Assembly: GCA_029262555.1 (NCBI GenBank)
Contig: JAJCZE010000013.1
Coordinates: 1 to 57,209, forward strand
Direction of reading: 5' to 3'
DNA: 57,209 bases
DNA from: Candidatus Babelota bacterium
GTDB taxonomy: Bacteria > Babelota > Babeliae > Babelales > Vermiphilaceae
Below are positions 1-8,627 of the stretch, in pieces. Made by a program: the position numbers and the translations under genes. The notes beneath the pieces are model-generated. The model saw only the letters and a list, made by a program, of their open reading frames with translations, did no database searches and had not been told where the DNA came from. Numbering within the stretch: the first letter of the stretch is position 1; each line of letters begins with the position of its first letter.

Positions 1-40
1 CTTGTTAGATTATCAATTAAGCAGTAAATTTCTTCTAAGT

Positions 41-111
41 TTGGGATCATCTTTACTCCTGATTTTTTGATCGGAATTTTGGAGTTTTATACGATGATCC
101 CAACTTTTTTT
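41..111 (+). terminator. nested hairpin with T-run
   Basis: Positions 41-51 (TTGGGATCATC) pair perfectly with 93-103, and inside the loop ACTCC (55-59) pairs with GGAGT (81-85). Seven T residues follow at 105-111. This looks like a large rho-independent terminator for a rightward transcript entering from outside the window, or the 3' end of a structured RNA. No gene is visible between position 1 and the end of the beta-barrel gene at 139. Confidence 0.4.
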
Positions 112-138
112 CAAGCTTTTAATTTCCTGATTCGACTA

Positions 139-717
139 TTAAAATGAAAACCCTATACCGGCTCTCAAGTCAAATCCGCCAACCACTTTGCTTTCGCATG
201 ATTGTTTTTGAGGAGGGAATAGATATCGAAACGCTCCGACTATATTCATAAACCGACACAGCGGATATTGTAGTCCAACTTCTACCTCACCAATGCCCTT
301 ATTCAGTCTTACTTTTCCAAGATAGCTTTTTTCTTTCATCCACAAAAAGCCCCCACCTAGTGAAGCATTCAGCTGTAAACCACAATCAAATTCTTTTATT
401 CTACGCACATATAGAGTGATAGGTACTTCTTGTAATAATGAGCAACGCTGCAGGAACGTAGTGCATCCTTTTTTGCGCCAATAGCTTATTTTGCCGCCAA
501 TGCCCCACGCTTGCCACGGATAATAGCATCCATCAAACGTTATTGCGTTTGCTATGCCATGGCCATACACTTTCTTAAATCTACAATCATTTTTAAAAAC
601 GTATCCGGCAGTTAGTGAACCATCAAAACGTTTCTGCTTTTTTTCAATATTTTTACTCACAAGATGTGTTGACCATCCAAATAACAGTATAAAAGAGAAA
701 AATAATAGTTTTTTCAT
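139..717 (-). CDS. small outer-membrane beta-barrel protein
   Basis: This 192-residue protein has an N-terminal signal peptide (MKKLLFFSFILLFGWS) and then alternating beta-strand-like segments rich in Gly, Tyr and aromatic residues, ending in GIGFSF. A C-terminal Phe is the usual BAM recognition signal of outer-membrane proteins, so an 8-stranded barrel of the OmpW/OMP_b-brl type is likely. Cysteines are unusually frequent, as in the related barrel at 4422-5012, which suggests disulfides. It starts with ATG after AAAGGT and lies 15 bases downstream of the YVTN propeller gene, so the two are probably co-transcribed. Substrate or ligand is unknown. Confidence 0.65.
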   Translation of the reverse strand: MKKLLFFSFILLFGWSTHLVSKNIEKKQKRFDGSLTAGYVFKNDCRFKKVYGHGIANAITFDGCYYPWQAWGIGGKISYWRKKGCTTFLQRCSLLQEVPITLYVRRIKEFDCGLQLNASLGGGFLWMKEKSYLGKVRLNKGIGEVEVGLQYPLCRFMNIVGAFRYLFPPQKQSCESKVVGGFDLRAGIGFSF

Positions 718-732
718 ATGCTATTCTACCTT

Positions 733-1872
733 TTATTTACAAGCATCAAGCCACATCTCATCAACAATAGTAATCACGTTCACATCATTAGAAGTATAAT
801 TAGTAACGTATGCAAAGCAGCCATCCGATGATATCGCAATAGCGCTTGGAGAAGCACCAACTACTAATACTGGGCACTCGACTCTATTCGTACAGGTATC
901 AATAATATTTACCGTGCCCTTGCCAGCAGTTAAATTAGTAAAGTTTGGCCCCAGATAAAACGTATTATAATTACTTGCATACGCGAATCGACCATCCGGC
1001 GTAATAGCAATTCCCGCTGGTTGATTTCCCAGCGTGATTGTTGCTTTTATCGAATTCGTATTTAAATCAACAGCACTTACCGTTGTCCCTGATACCTCAG
1101 AAGATATTCCACCTGATAGCGGTGAAAAGTTATTGCTACCAAAGTTAGTTACGTATGCAGTTGCGCCATCTGGCGTAATTGCAATTGAAAATGGCCCTGA
1201 AAATCCGGTTATCGTATCAGTCACTGTATTATCGCTCGTTTGAATAACACTGATTGTACCGGTGCCTGGATTACCATCCACGTAATTAATCACATATACA
1301 AATGCACCATCAGGAGTAATTGCAAGCGAAGCCGGAGCAAGCCCTACTGTAATAGTGCCACTAATAGTATTGGTATCTAAATTTACAACATTAACCGTAG
1401 TTGCATTTCCACTTCCAACGCCATCTGGCCCCCCATAATTATTAACATATGCGGTAGTGCCATCTGGGGTAATAACCATACCCGATGGCCCATCAAATCC
1501 GCCAATTGTCCCTGTTACGGTATTCGTTGCGGTATCTATAATAGTAATTGTTGAGCCATTGCTATTGGTAACGTACACCTTTGTACCATCCGCATTGATA
1601 GTGATGGTATATGGCTCTGCAAAGCTCATATCTGTTATTGTTGCTACCAGCTTATTAGTCTCTAGATTCAAAACACTTACTGTATTGCCCCCTACAATTC
1701 CTGCATTATTATTATTCGCAACGTATGCAAAGCGGTTATCAGGAGTAATTGCAATTCCCGAAGGGCTATTTCCTACCGGTATTGTTTTAACTATCCTGCT
1801 TGCTTGAACGGCACATGTTTGAAATAAAAACAAACATATGAGATAAAAGTATCGTTTACAATTTTTCACCAT
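733..1872 (-). CDS. secreted YVTN-type beta-propeller protein
   Basis: The protein (379 residues) has a signal peptide followed by about seven repeats of 42-50 residues carrying the pattern GIAITPDGxFAYVxN, the hallmark of YVTN/lactonase-like beta-propellers found in surface layer and secreted proteins. The family usually serves as a protein-protein or ligand-binding scaffold; some members are lactonases, but no catalytic motif can be assigned here. The longest frame starts with TTG, but the next codon is ATG with AGAGGA placed correctly, so ATG at 1872 is preferred. It is divergent from the TolB-like gene at 1991 and leads a two-gene unit with the beta-barrel gene at 139-717. Confidence 0.75.
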   Translation of the reverse strand: MVKNCKRYFYLICLFLFQTCAVQASRIVKTIPVGNSPSGIAITPDNRFAYVANNNNAGIVGGNTVSVLNLETNKLVATITDMSFAEPYTITINADGTKVYVTNSNGSTITIIDTATNTVTGTIGGFDGPSGMVITPDGTTAYVNNYGGPDGVGSGNATTVNVVNLDTNTISGTITVGLAPASLAITPDGAFVYVINYVDGNPGTGTISVIQTSDNTVTDTITGFSGPFSIAITPDGATAYVTNFGSNNFSPLSGGISSEVSGTTVSAVDLNTNSIKATITLGNQPAGIAITPDGRFAYASNYNTFYLGPNFTNLTAGKGTVNIIDTCTNRVECPVLVVGASPSAIAISSDGCFAYVTNYTSNDVNVITIVDEMWLDACK

Positions 1873-1959
1873 CAATCATCCTCTCCCTCAAAAAGCGTAT
1901 TCATTTATTACTTTCAAAAACATACTACTTTTGCTATCAGTGGTATCAATATACTTACA

Positions 1960-1965
1960 TATAAT
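1960..1965 (+). promoter_or_regulatory. candidate -10 box upstream of TolB-like gene
   Basis: A perfect TATAAT lies 25 bases before the ATG at 1991 in the divergent intergenic region. No good -35 hexamer is found at 16-18 bases upstream, so support is limited to the -10 box. Confidence 0.3.
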
Positions 1966-1990
1966 AAAAACCATTAAGGTAACAATAATT

Positions 1991-3022
1991 ATGCGTATAA
2001 ACGGCTATAGCCTAAGTATTGGATTACTCTTTCATATTTTTTTACTTACACAAGCAGCTACTGAACATGAAACATTGCGCAATATCAAACAGATCACTTT
2101 TCCTTCTATGGGCTTTGAAAAAGCAGGAGAGTCATATTTTTCACCCGATGGTAAAACAGTAATTTTTCAGGCAGTGCCAACCGGAAAAAAAGGATATCAA
2201 ATCTATAGCATCGATATTGAAAAAGGTGAGCCCCGCCTTGTAAGCACGGGCCATGGGGCGTGTACGTGTGCCTTTTTTCGGCCAGATGGCAAAAAAATTA
2301 TCTTTGCATCAAGCCACGAAGCTCCCGATGATGCAGAAACCGAAACACCCCAAGGCTATCAACGGGAAAATAGTAAATACGTATGGAATTTTACTCCCTA
2401 CATGAATATTTATGAGGCAAATCCTGATGGTTCAGAATTAAAAGCGCTTACGTATGGGCCGGCATATAAGGCAGAGTGCGCATACTCTTCGGACGGATCG
2501 CACATAGTCTTTGCAAGCAATGAAACAGGCAGTATGCAACTCTATACCATGAAAGCGGATGGCTCTGATATTACGCAAATCACTCATACTGCGAATGGAT
2601 ATAATGGCGGCCCATTTTTTTCACCCGATAATCGTTCAATACTTTTTAGAGCCGATTATGAAAAACAACATTACTTACAATTGTATTGCATTAATCTTCT
2701 TACTAAAAAACGCCAACAATTAACTGAAAATAGCGCAGTTAATTGGGCACCATTTTGGCATCCAAATGGGCAATCAATCGTTTTTACCACTTCACTACAC
2801 GGCCACCATCAATACGAATTGTATCTCTTGCATATCAATACAAAAACCCTCCACCGGCTCACAAATAATCCCGGGTTTGATGGACTTGCAAGCTTTAATA
2901 AAGAGGGCACAAAAATAACATGGACTTCAAAAAGAGGGCCCGATAATACCTGCCAAATTTTTGTAGCCGATTTTGTTATGCCAAAAAGTGATATGTCTCA
3001 TCAAAACAAGGATGACGTATGA
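1991..3022 (+). CDS. TolB-like secreted beta-propeller protein
   Basis: The protein (343 residues) starts with a signal peptide and contains five to six PD40-type repeats (FSPDGKTVIFQA, FFRPDGKKIIFAS, YSSDGSHIVFAS, FFSPDNRSILFRA, WHPNGQSIVFTTS), the same fold as TolB. TolB itself acts in the periplasm with Pal, but this protein lacks an obvious TolB N-terminal domain and no tol genes are nearby, so it is better called TolB-like. The longest frame runs 20 codons further upstream, but those residues precede the signal peptide; ATG at 1991 has an AAGGT site. It overlaps the next gene by four bases (ATGA), which implies translational coupling. Confidence 0.7.
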   Translation: MRINGYSLSIGLLFHIFLLTQAATEHETLRNIKQITFPSMGFEKAGESYFSPDGKTVIFQAVPTGKKGYQIYSIDIEKGEPRLVSTGHGACTCAFFRPDGKKIIFASSHEAPDDAETETPQGYQRENSKYVWNFTPYMNIYEANPDGSELKALTYGPAYKAECAYSSDGSHIVFASNETGSMQLYTMKADGSDITQITHTANGYNGGPFFSPDNRSILFRADYEKQHYLQLYCINLLTKKRQQLTENSAVNWAPFWHPNGQSIVFTTSLHGHHQYELYLLHINTKTLHRLTNNPGFDGLASFNKEGTKITWTSKRGPDNTCQIFVADFVMPKSDMSHQNKDDV

Positions 3023-4425
3023 AAAAAATAATCTTACTGAGTGTTTTTATTGCGCATGCAATGCACACAAGTAATAATCAAACTGACACTGTTTCTCCAG
3101 TCCGAGTTAATTCGAAGCTTCCCTTTACTCTCTCCATTCAGCAAGCACATCTGAAAGTGCCCGGAGGTATACACTCGGGAGCATCTGCGCAAAAAGGATC
3201 AAATTATCTTTTTCTAGCGGGTAGGACTAATGGGCTGCATGGATTTGCTGATGGCAATAATGATTTTCCGCCATCCCTGCAAAACAGTACCGTATTTGTA
3301 ATTAACCCTTGCAAGGGACGAGTCTATTCTCGCTCACTCAATGATCCTTCATTAGGATTAACTCAAAAACAAATTGATACACTTACTGTTACCAGCCCGC
3401 AATCATATCAATCGGGAGACACTCTCTATATTACTGGAGGCTATGGCGTAGATACTGATACGGGCAACTTTTCCACAAAAGATACGCTTACGGCAATTAA
3501 CGTACCGGGCCTCATTCACTGGGTAAAAAACCCATCGTGTAACTCACACGCATCGGATTGTATTCGCCAAATCTCTGACCCTATATTTCAAGTAACCGGT
3601 GGCGCAATGTATCAATATGGCAATTGCCCAACGTTACTGATATTTGGACAAAACTTTATCGGCTTTTACACCACCTCATCGAATGGCATTTATACAAAGC
3701 AGGTGCGAAAATTTGATATTATCGATGATGGCAAATGTCTTGATGTTGTTGTTAAAGAATCAACCACTCCTGATGAAAGCTATCGTCGAAGAGATCTCAA
3801 TATCGTTCCCATTATAAACTGTGAATCGTGCAAAAAAACTCCTGCTTTTGTAGCTCTATCCGGAGTATTTACACTTGATACGGGTGTTTGGACTGTGCCG
3901 GTTGAAATCAGTGCAAGCGGAACTCCCTCTATGGCGGATCCTGATCTTGCTACTACCTTCAAGCAAGGAATGAATAATTACGTATCGGCGCACGTTGAAT
4001 TATTAGCAAAAAATGGCGATATGTATTCTGTATTATTTGGCGGACTTACTTTTGGTTTTTTTGAGAATGGCACATTCAAAACAGATACAGGAATTCCATT
4101 CACAGACCAAATAACTGCAATACAACGAACCAAAGATGGAAACTATACCCAACATCTTCTTCCCATTGAATACCCGAGCATCCTCTCAACGCAATCCAAT
4201 CCAGGAAATAGGCTCCTTTTTGGAGCAGGAGCTACATTTGTCTTTGCACCGGACGTGCCTCTCTTTTCTAATGGCGTTTTGAATCTAGAAAAAATTACAA
4301 AACCAACAGTCATCGGATATATAATAGGCGGCATTCAAAGTACACTGCCAAACACTAATAGCACATCCGACTCTGCAGCATCACCCTTTATTTTTATAGT
4401 AACGATTACGCCCACGTGCTGTTAA
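3019..4425 (+). CDS. secreted kelch-like beta-propeller protein
   Basis: The protein (468 residues) has a signal peptide and repeated segments of kelch type, such as GDTLYITGGYGVDTDTG, YLFLAGRTNGLHGFADG and YSVLFGGLTFGFFENG, spaced as expected for propeller blades. Family assignment is tentative because repeats are irregular. Two Cys-rich stretches (around residues 170-190 and 250-260) may hold disulfides. Its ATG overlaps the stop of the TolB-like gene, so both propellers are made together. The end overlaps, tail to tail, the convergent beta-barrel gene at 4422. No enzymatic motif is recognisable. Confidence 0.6.
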   Translation: MKKIILLSVFIAHAMHTSNNQTDTVSPVRVNSKLPFTLSIQQAHLKVPGGIHSGASAQKGSNYLFLAGRTNGLHGFADGNNDFPPSLQNSTVFVINPCKGRVYSRSLNDPSLGLTQKQIDTLTVTSPQSYQSGDTLYITGGYGVDTDTGNFSTKDTLTAINVPGLIHWVKNPSCNSHASDCIRQISDPIFQVTGGAMYQYGNCPTLLIFGQNFIGFYTTSSNGIYTKQVRKFDIIDDGKCLDVVVKESTTPDESYRRRDLNIVPIINCESCKKTPAFVALSGVFTLDTGVWTVPVEISASGTPSMADPDLATTFKQGMNNYVSAHVELLAKNGDMYSVLFGGLTFGFFENGTFKTDTGIPFTDQITAIQRTKDGNYTQHLLPIEYPSILSTQSNPGNRLLFGAGATFVFAPDVPLFSNGVLNLEKITKPTVIGYIIGGIQSTLPNTNSTSDSAASPFIFIVTITPTCC

Positions 4426-5012
4426 TTAAAGCGATATCCTAAACCTCCGCCAAAAAGAGCTGCGCTAACAGTAACGCGGCAGGAATCCACAGTAGGGCCA
4501 TACAGATTATCAGTCCGTATAGCGCTATAATCAATAAAGAGATCAAACAGAAAATTATGCGTTATATCGATATACGCGCCAACTTTTCCAATGCCGCCAA
4601 ATCCCCATTGGCTCTTTTTTGCAACAACGCATGCTCGGCTACTTTTCGTGCGAATATACGTTGGCTGAAATCCTAATCCAGCATAAAGATTTACGCGATC
4701 AGAAACGGGAAAAAAATATTTTATACCAACGGCGAGTGGTAGCAGCTGCAGCTTTGTCGAATCACACCGCCTTAAGCAGCGTCCGGTTTTTTGAAAATAA
4801 TCGATACTTGCAAAGGCATACCAATTTCTATAATTTTTCAACTGCACCGTTAATTCCGGCCCATAGATCGCGCTGCCTTTATAGCATTCTTTAAAGAGTG
4901 AATTGGTAGGCAATAAGCAGGCTCCCTTGAATTCTAAAATCACATCTCTACAATACGTATTGGTATATAAAAAAAGCAGGATAAAACCATACAAAATCTT
5001 TGATCGCACCAT
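4422..5012 (-). CDS. small Cys-rich outer-membrane beta-barrel protein
   Basis: The protein (196 residues) has a signal peptide (ILYGFILLFLYTNTYC) and beta-barrel-like alternation with Gly/Tyr/Phe, ending GGGLGYRFN. It resembles the 192-residue barrel at 139-717 in length, Cys content and architecture, so they are probably one local family. The longest frame starts at TTG 5027, but those five codons contain AGGAGAAAGG, a strong ribosome-binding site for the ATG at 5012; the shorter start is therefore chosen. It converges on the kelch-like gene with a four-base overlap and no room for a separate terminator. Confidence 0.65.
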   Translation of the reverse strand: MVRSKILYGFILLFLYTNTYCRDVILEFKGACLLPTNSLFKECYKGSAIYGPELTVQLKNYRNWYAFASIDYFQKTGRCLRRCDSTKLQLLPLAVGIKYFFPVSDRVNLYAGLGFQPTYIRTKSSRACVVAKKSQWGFGGIGKVGAYIDITHNFLFDLFIDYSAIRTDNLYGPTVDSCRVTVSAALFGGGLGYRFN

Positions 5013-5147
5013 TACCTTTCTCCTCAAAAATATTTCTACCTATAAAAGCTCAAAAAATTGCTTCTTATTTTTACATGCTTTTGAGTCTTAGGTGAATCTT
5101 TTCAGTTCAACAGGAAATACTCAATTTAAAACTTTCAAGCAATCACA

Positions 5148-5435
5148 TTAAATGGAATGAATGTAATCGTCAGAAATTAATTGAAGAGATAGGTAGGTAC
5201 AAAACATCACAGGAAACATCAGCAATATACTTACGCCATAATACAGAGGAATATACAAAAGCAATGTGTTCACTCCAGCAACTCCAAGATTAAACCATCT
5301 GTTTGAGCTTGTCCCAAATCGCTTTTTCATATTTTTACCACGAATATAAAAATATAATAAAGGAAACGTCGCTTCAACAATGCCTATTGCGCATCCCCAT
5401 TTTAATCCCGCTACTAAATCAATCGAGTTCCACAT
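5148..5435 (-). CDS. small membrane protein of unknown function
   Basis: This 95-residue protein has about three hydrophobic segments (residues 5-30, 48-62 and 66-88) separated by a short basic loop (RGKNMKKRFG). It has a GGAA ribosome site and begins 12 bases after the stop of the larger secreted gene at 5448, so it probably belongs to the same transcript. No family is recognised; a short chaperone or immunity-like role for the neighbour would be speculation. Confidence 0.5.
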   Translation of the reverse strand: MWNSIDLVAGLKWGCAIGIVEATFPLLYFYIRGKNMKKRFGTSSNRWFNLGVAGVNTLLLYIPLYYGVSILLMFPVMFCTYLSLQLISDDYIHSI

Positions 5436-5447
5436 ACTATTTCCAGT

Positions 5448-6722
5448 TTACTGCTGACCTTTTTTGATTCGTTTTCTATAATCGGTTGCATTTTGAAGCG
5501 ATGGTAATGTCGGGCCAAATGTACCATCAAGCTGCTTATATACCAAGCGAATCCCGCGAGACTCACACTCAGCTTGCACGTGATCCTTAAGTTGCGTTTC
5601 AACATGAGGCAAAACATGCTTCATTAAAAGAGTTTTAACAGCATTCGCCTTTACCACTTCTGGACTTCTCTTTTCATCTTTAAAAAAAGCTCCGGTAGTG
5701 ATCATTTTTTTGCGTGAATTATACACCCGCTTTGATACACCAAACTTTTCTTGATACCAAGGCTTGTACTCACCCGCAAATGAAGGTACTCGAATTGGCA
5801 CAGAAAGCACCGTACACTCACCCGGGACAAAACCGGGGAAAGATACTTCTCGCTCTGCTAATATATTTTTTGAAAAGTGAGTGGAAATCGTGATATCATC
5901 GGCTGCATGCCCCTGCACAACAAAGTAAGGATCCAGCTCTTTGAGTTTGTCTTTTTGGACCAACATCACAAATAATTTACCCAAATACGGATGTTTTGGC
6001 TGCCCCTGATCATCATATTCGGGATCCAATAATTCAACATCAGCTCCCAAATATTTCATGCCACTCGCATACTTCTCTGCATGAAAAAAGTTTTCCGCCG
6101 TTGATACTTGCGGATTAAATTTTGATTGAAATGGCTGAAACACACCATTTTCCTCATTTGTCCCCAGACGTCGATGGAATCCATCATATTGATTTGAATA
6201 TAGCTGCTGAAATCGAGCGCGTGCATCTTTAGTCATTCGTGTAATCATTGCTCTTATTTCACGAGCTTTTGCAAGCACAGCTCCGGTATTTTCAGTACTC
6301 CCAAGAGGTATGCAAGCAAGATCATACGCAGCCGATGAAAATGCCGGTACGCCTGCATCATTTGATTTTCTCATCTGCGATCTATCTTCTTTGGCAAATT
6401 TAGTTGGTGAAAAATGAATCCCACGCGCTAATGCGATGCACTCTCCATCGCAGCCCTTTGGAATATCTAAATCGGGAAAACCTTTGTATTTATACCCATC
6501 CTCATCTTCAGAGTCAGAATCATAAACCGCAGCATCCTTATCATCTGATGCTTCCTGCTTTCCAGGATTAATGATATTCGGCACTACTCTCGGAGCAGGG
6601 GCCACTTCATCAGGCGCTTCTTGCTTGCCAGGCTTAACACCTTGATCATCCATGGCCCCAATAGCTTGGCAAGTACACAAAAACCCGATTAAAAATAATT
6701 TATAAAAATGAGTATGTAACAT
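5448..6722 (-). CDS. secreted protein with possible ADP-ribosyltransferase fold
   Basis: The protein (424 residues) has a signal peptide, a repeated PGKQEAPD/PGKQEASD acidic linker (residues 30-75) and a globular C-terminal part. Within it, FNPQVSTAENFFHAEKYASG resembles the Ser-Thr-Ser strand of arginine-type ADP-ribosyltransferases, and AEREVSFPGFVPGE resembles the ExE turn (Glu-Arg-Glu followed by a hydrophobic strand and Pro-Gly). An upstream Arg in DGFHRRL could supply the R of an R-S-E triad. These are motif-level matches only; the second Ser of STS is Ala. If correct, it would be an exported toxin or effector modifying host or rival proteins. It is followed 12 bases later by the small membrane protein at 5148. 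Confidence 0.5.
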   Translation of the reverse strand: MLHTHFYKLFLIGFLCTCQAIGAMDDQGVKPGKQEAPDEVAPAPRVVPNIINPGKQEASDDKDAAVYDSDSEDEDGYKYKGFPDLDIPKGCDGECIALARGIHFSPTKFAKEDRSQMRKSNDAGVPAFSSAAYDLACIPLGSTENTGAVLAKAREIRAMITRMTKDARARFQQLYSNQYDGFHRRLGTNEENGVFQPFQSKFNPQVSTAENFFHAEKYASGMKYLGADVELLDPEYDDQGQPKHPYLGKLFVMLVQKDKLKELDPYFVVQGHAADDITISTHFSKNILAEREVSFPGFVPGECTVLSVPIRVPSFAGEYKPWYQEKFGVSKRVYNSRKKMITTGAFFKDEKRSPEVVKANAVKTLLMKHVLPHVETQLKDHVQAECESRGIRLVYKQLDGTFGPTLPSLQNATDYRKRIKKGQQ

Positions 6723-6836
6723 AAATCCCCCTAACTACATGCAAATATATCCCTATAAACCTATAGTTTAAGGCATTTTATCAAAAAAAGGGAGTTTTGA
6801 TCGTGGTAGTAAGGATATAAGCGGGCATATTAAATA

Positions 6837-7361
6837 CTAAAACTGTAAAAACTGCTTTGCAAAGCTAATAACTTCACCATTTTCCAATGCAATTCCAGTA
6901 ATTCTTATAGGGGGGTATCCTATTAGCTTAGCCCAAAAAAAATCAAGCTTTCCCGCAATCGAAGACTGTTTGGAAATTTTTTTATTATTCTTTACTCGTA
7001 TGCCTATCACTTCAGGAGTTCCCCGATAAGAATAGGGAGCAAATTCTCTGATCTCTTTCCATTCGATAAAGCCAAAGCGCGCAAGCCAAATGCCATCTTG
7101 ATTGAGTATAGCTACAGCCTCACCTTTTTTTGGAATCAAAAAAGCGCCCCATAAAAGCAATAAAAACATAATGGTCATAAATATAAGTGGGCCTACTAGA
7201 AAAAAGGACAGTACATCATAAAGCGTGCCCGTTAAGTAAAACCTCACATTGCCATAACAAACGGCAAGTATGAAGACTGGAATAAGCCACACTACCAATG
7301 CATATTTTATGTTTTTTCTGAGATCTGGATCAACCGGCACTATCAATTTTTGATTTGTCAT
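6837..7361 (-). CDS. two-helix membrane protein with PH-like domain (STM3941-like)
   Basis: The protein (174 residues) has two transmembrane helices (about residues 20-40 and 52-78) followed by a cytoplasmic domain with DGIWLARFGFIEWKEIREF, the typical strand pattern of bacterial PH-like domains in the STM3941 family. Function of that family is unknown. The longest frame begins with TTG, but ATG at 7361 follows an AGAGGTG site and is preferred. About 110 bases separate it from the secreted gene downstream, without a clear terminator. Confidence 0.6.
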   Translation of the reverse strand: MTNQKLIVPVDPDLRKNIKYALVVWLIPVFILAVCYGNVRFYLTGTLYDVLSFFLVGPLIFMTIMFLLLLWGAFLIPKKGEAVAILNQDGIWLARFGFIEWKEIREFAPYSYRGTPEVIGIRVKNNKKISKQSSIAGKLDFFWAKLIGYPPIRITGIALENGEVISFAKQFLQF

Positions 7362-7551
7362 AACACCTCTTCTATTCAAGTTTTATCATTTTTCACAGAA
7401 GAAATGGCGTAAGCCTGTCTATGTTTTTAACTTATTCAGGCGCAGCCAGACGAAGTTCGGATGAAGTAAGATGGCGTCCCACAGCCGACTATTTTAGAAC
7501 TTTTGGGGTATAATAACCTCCATCTATCACCAACTATAATCTTGGACGTAC

Positions 7552-7779
7552 ATGAAAAAATTTACAGAGATTGAAAACTGGAAATTCAAGCAGTTTTTTC
7601 TACTTCTTCACAAAATTCATAAAAGAATCAGAAGAGAGTTCAGAGAGCAGCTTAGGACATTTCCTATATTGAAACTCTACAACACAAAAAGAAGACGTAA
7701 GCTATTGAAGGGTGTACGCATTACTGTATGCCCATGTAAGATGAAGAAGGCTGAATTTCATAAGGGGTGTTATTGGTGA
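7552..7779 (+). CDS. short basic protein, doubtful
   Basis: This 75-residue frame is very rich in Lys and Arg and has a CPCK...C cysteine pattern at the end. It starts at ATG after a weak GGACG site, and a TATAAT at 7509-7514 lies upstream without a matching -35. It abuts the convergent secreted gene at 7780. No family is recognised. It could be a genuine small gene, a degraded fragment or chance. Confidence 0.3.
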   Translation: MKKFTEIENWKFKQFFLLLHKIHKRIRREFREQLRTFPILKLYNTKRRRKLLKGVRITVCPCKMKKAEFHKGCYW

Positions 7780-8343
7780 TCAACCTTCGTTGTCTTCTTT
7801 AGCTTGGCTAATAATGAATTTGTATGGAATAGCGCTATCTTTTTGTATTACAAACTCACCTTTACATTTCTGGCGCTTACCATTTTTTGTACACCATACT
7901 GGCTTCACTCCAAGAATGTCTATATTTATAAGAATGCCATCTTTCAAAAAATCCTCTTGAATCTGGAGTATCGCCGGATAAACTACGCTGCTTACATCAC
8001 CATGAAGCAATCTAGCGTATACGGCAGCGTTTGAACTCATAATTACAGGCAAACGACGTTCATTAAATTGCCATGCAGCCCTTGATGCTTTTTTCAGCTT
8101 TTCCCCTGTCAATATTGGATAACCAACCGACTTCATAGATGGAACTTTGACATTATAGGTATAATTACTATAGGTATAAGCCATAGGATCTTGTACAGCA
8201 ACCTGTAAGTTTTCAATATCGAATGGCGTTTTATTTTGAAATACAAGTGTGTCTATAACATGTATTTTGTATTGTTCGGGAACTTGAGCAGATACTGATA
8301 CACAAATAAGTAACATAAATAAAGCATAAACGACCTTCTTCAT
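7780..8343 (-). CDS. secreted protein of unknown function
   Basis: The 187-residue product has a clear signal peptide (VVYALFMLLICVSVSA) and a compact soluble domain with one Cys pair (WCTKNGKRQKC). A strong AAGGAG site precedes the ATG at 8343. No domain family is recognised. It stands alone: the neighbour on the left converges and a 284-base gap separates it from the HNH gene on the right. Confidence 0.65.
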   Translation of the reverse strand: MKKVVYALFMLLICVSVSAQVPEQYKIHVIDTLVFQNKTPFDIENLQVAVQDPMAYTYSNYTYNVKVPSMKSVGYPILTGEKLKKASRAAWQFNERRLPVIMSSNAAVYARLLHGDVSSVVYPAILQIQEDFLKDGILINIDILGVKPVWCTKNGKRQKCKGEFVIQKDSAIPYKFIISQAKEDNEG

Positions 8344-8627
8344 ATAATCTCCTTTTTAATAAAACATTACATACCTTCCTATCTTCATCCTACACAATTG
8401 AAAGCCCTAAAAACAAGGGTTTTGGAAGCTTTCTGAAACAAATATAGCTATAAATAAAGGACTTTACCGCCAAGGTATATCAAAGGTTACCAAGATGGCG
8501 GCAAACACGTGGTACACTACGAACTTTTCGATGAAAGAGTGTGCGAGAAAAGCTTCCATTTTTGGCAAACAAAGAAAACTGCCACAGGCATAATATGCAG
8601 CCTTAATTAACGGCGATCAAAAGGCTA
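8344..8627. other. intergenic region without a recognisable gene
   Basis: The 284-base gap holds a spaced inverted pair CCGCCA/TGGCGG around 8468-8503 and a weak AGCCTT/AAGGCT hairpin near 8601-8630 just after the HNH gene. No coding frame with a ribosome site, RNA gene or clear terminator is seen. Confidence 0.4.

Noticed and set aside
7472-7480. TGGCGTCCC, identical to the tRNA-Glu 3' edge at 19381-19389, as left attachment site of the element
   Set aside because: The match stops after nine bases on both sides; a nine-base match in a window of this size is expected by chance about every second or third time.
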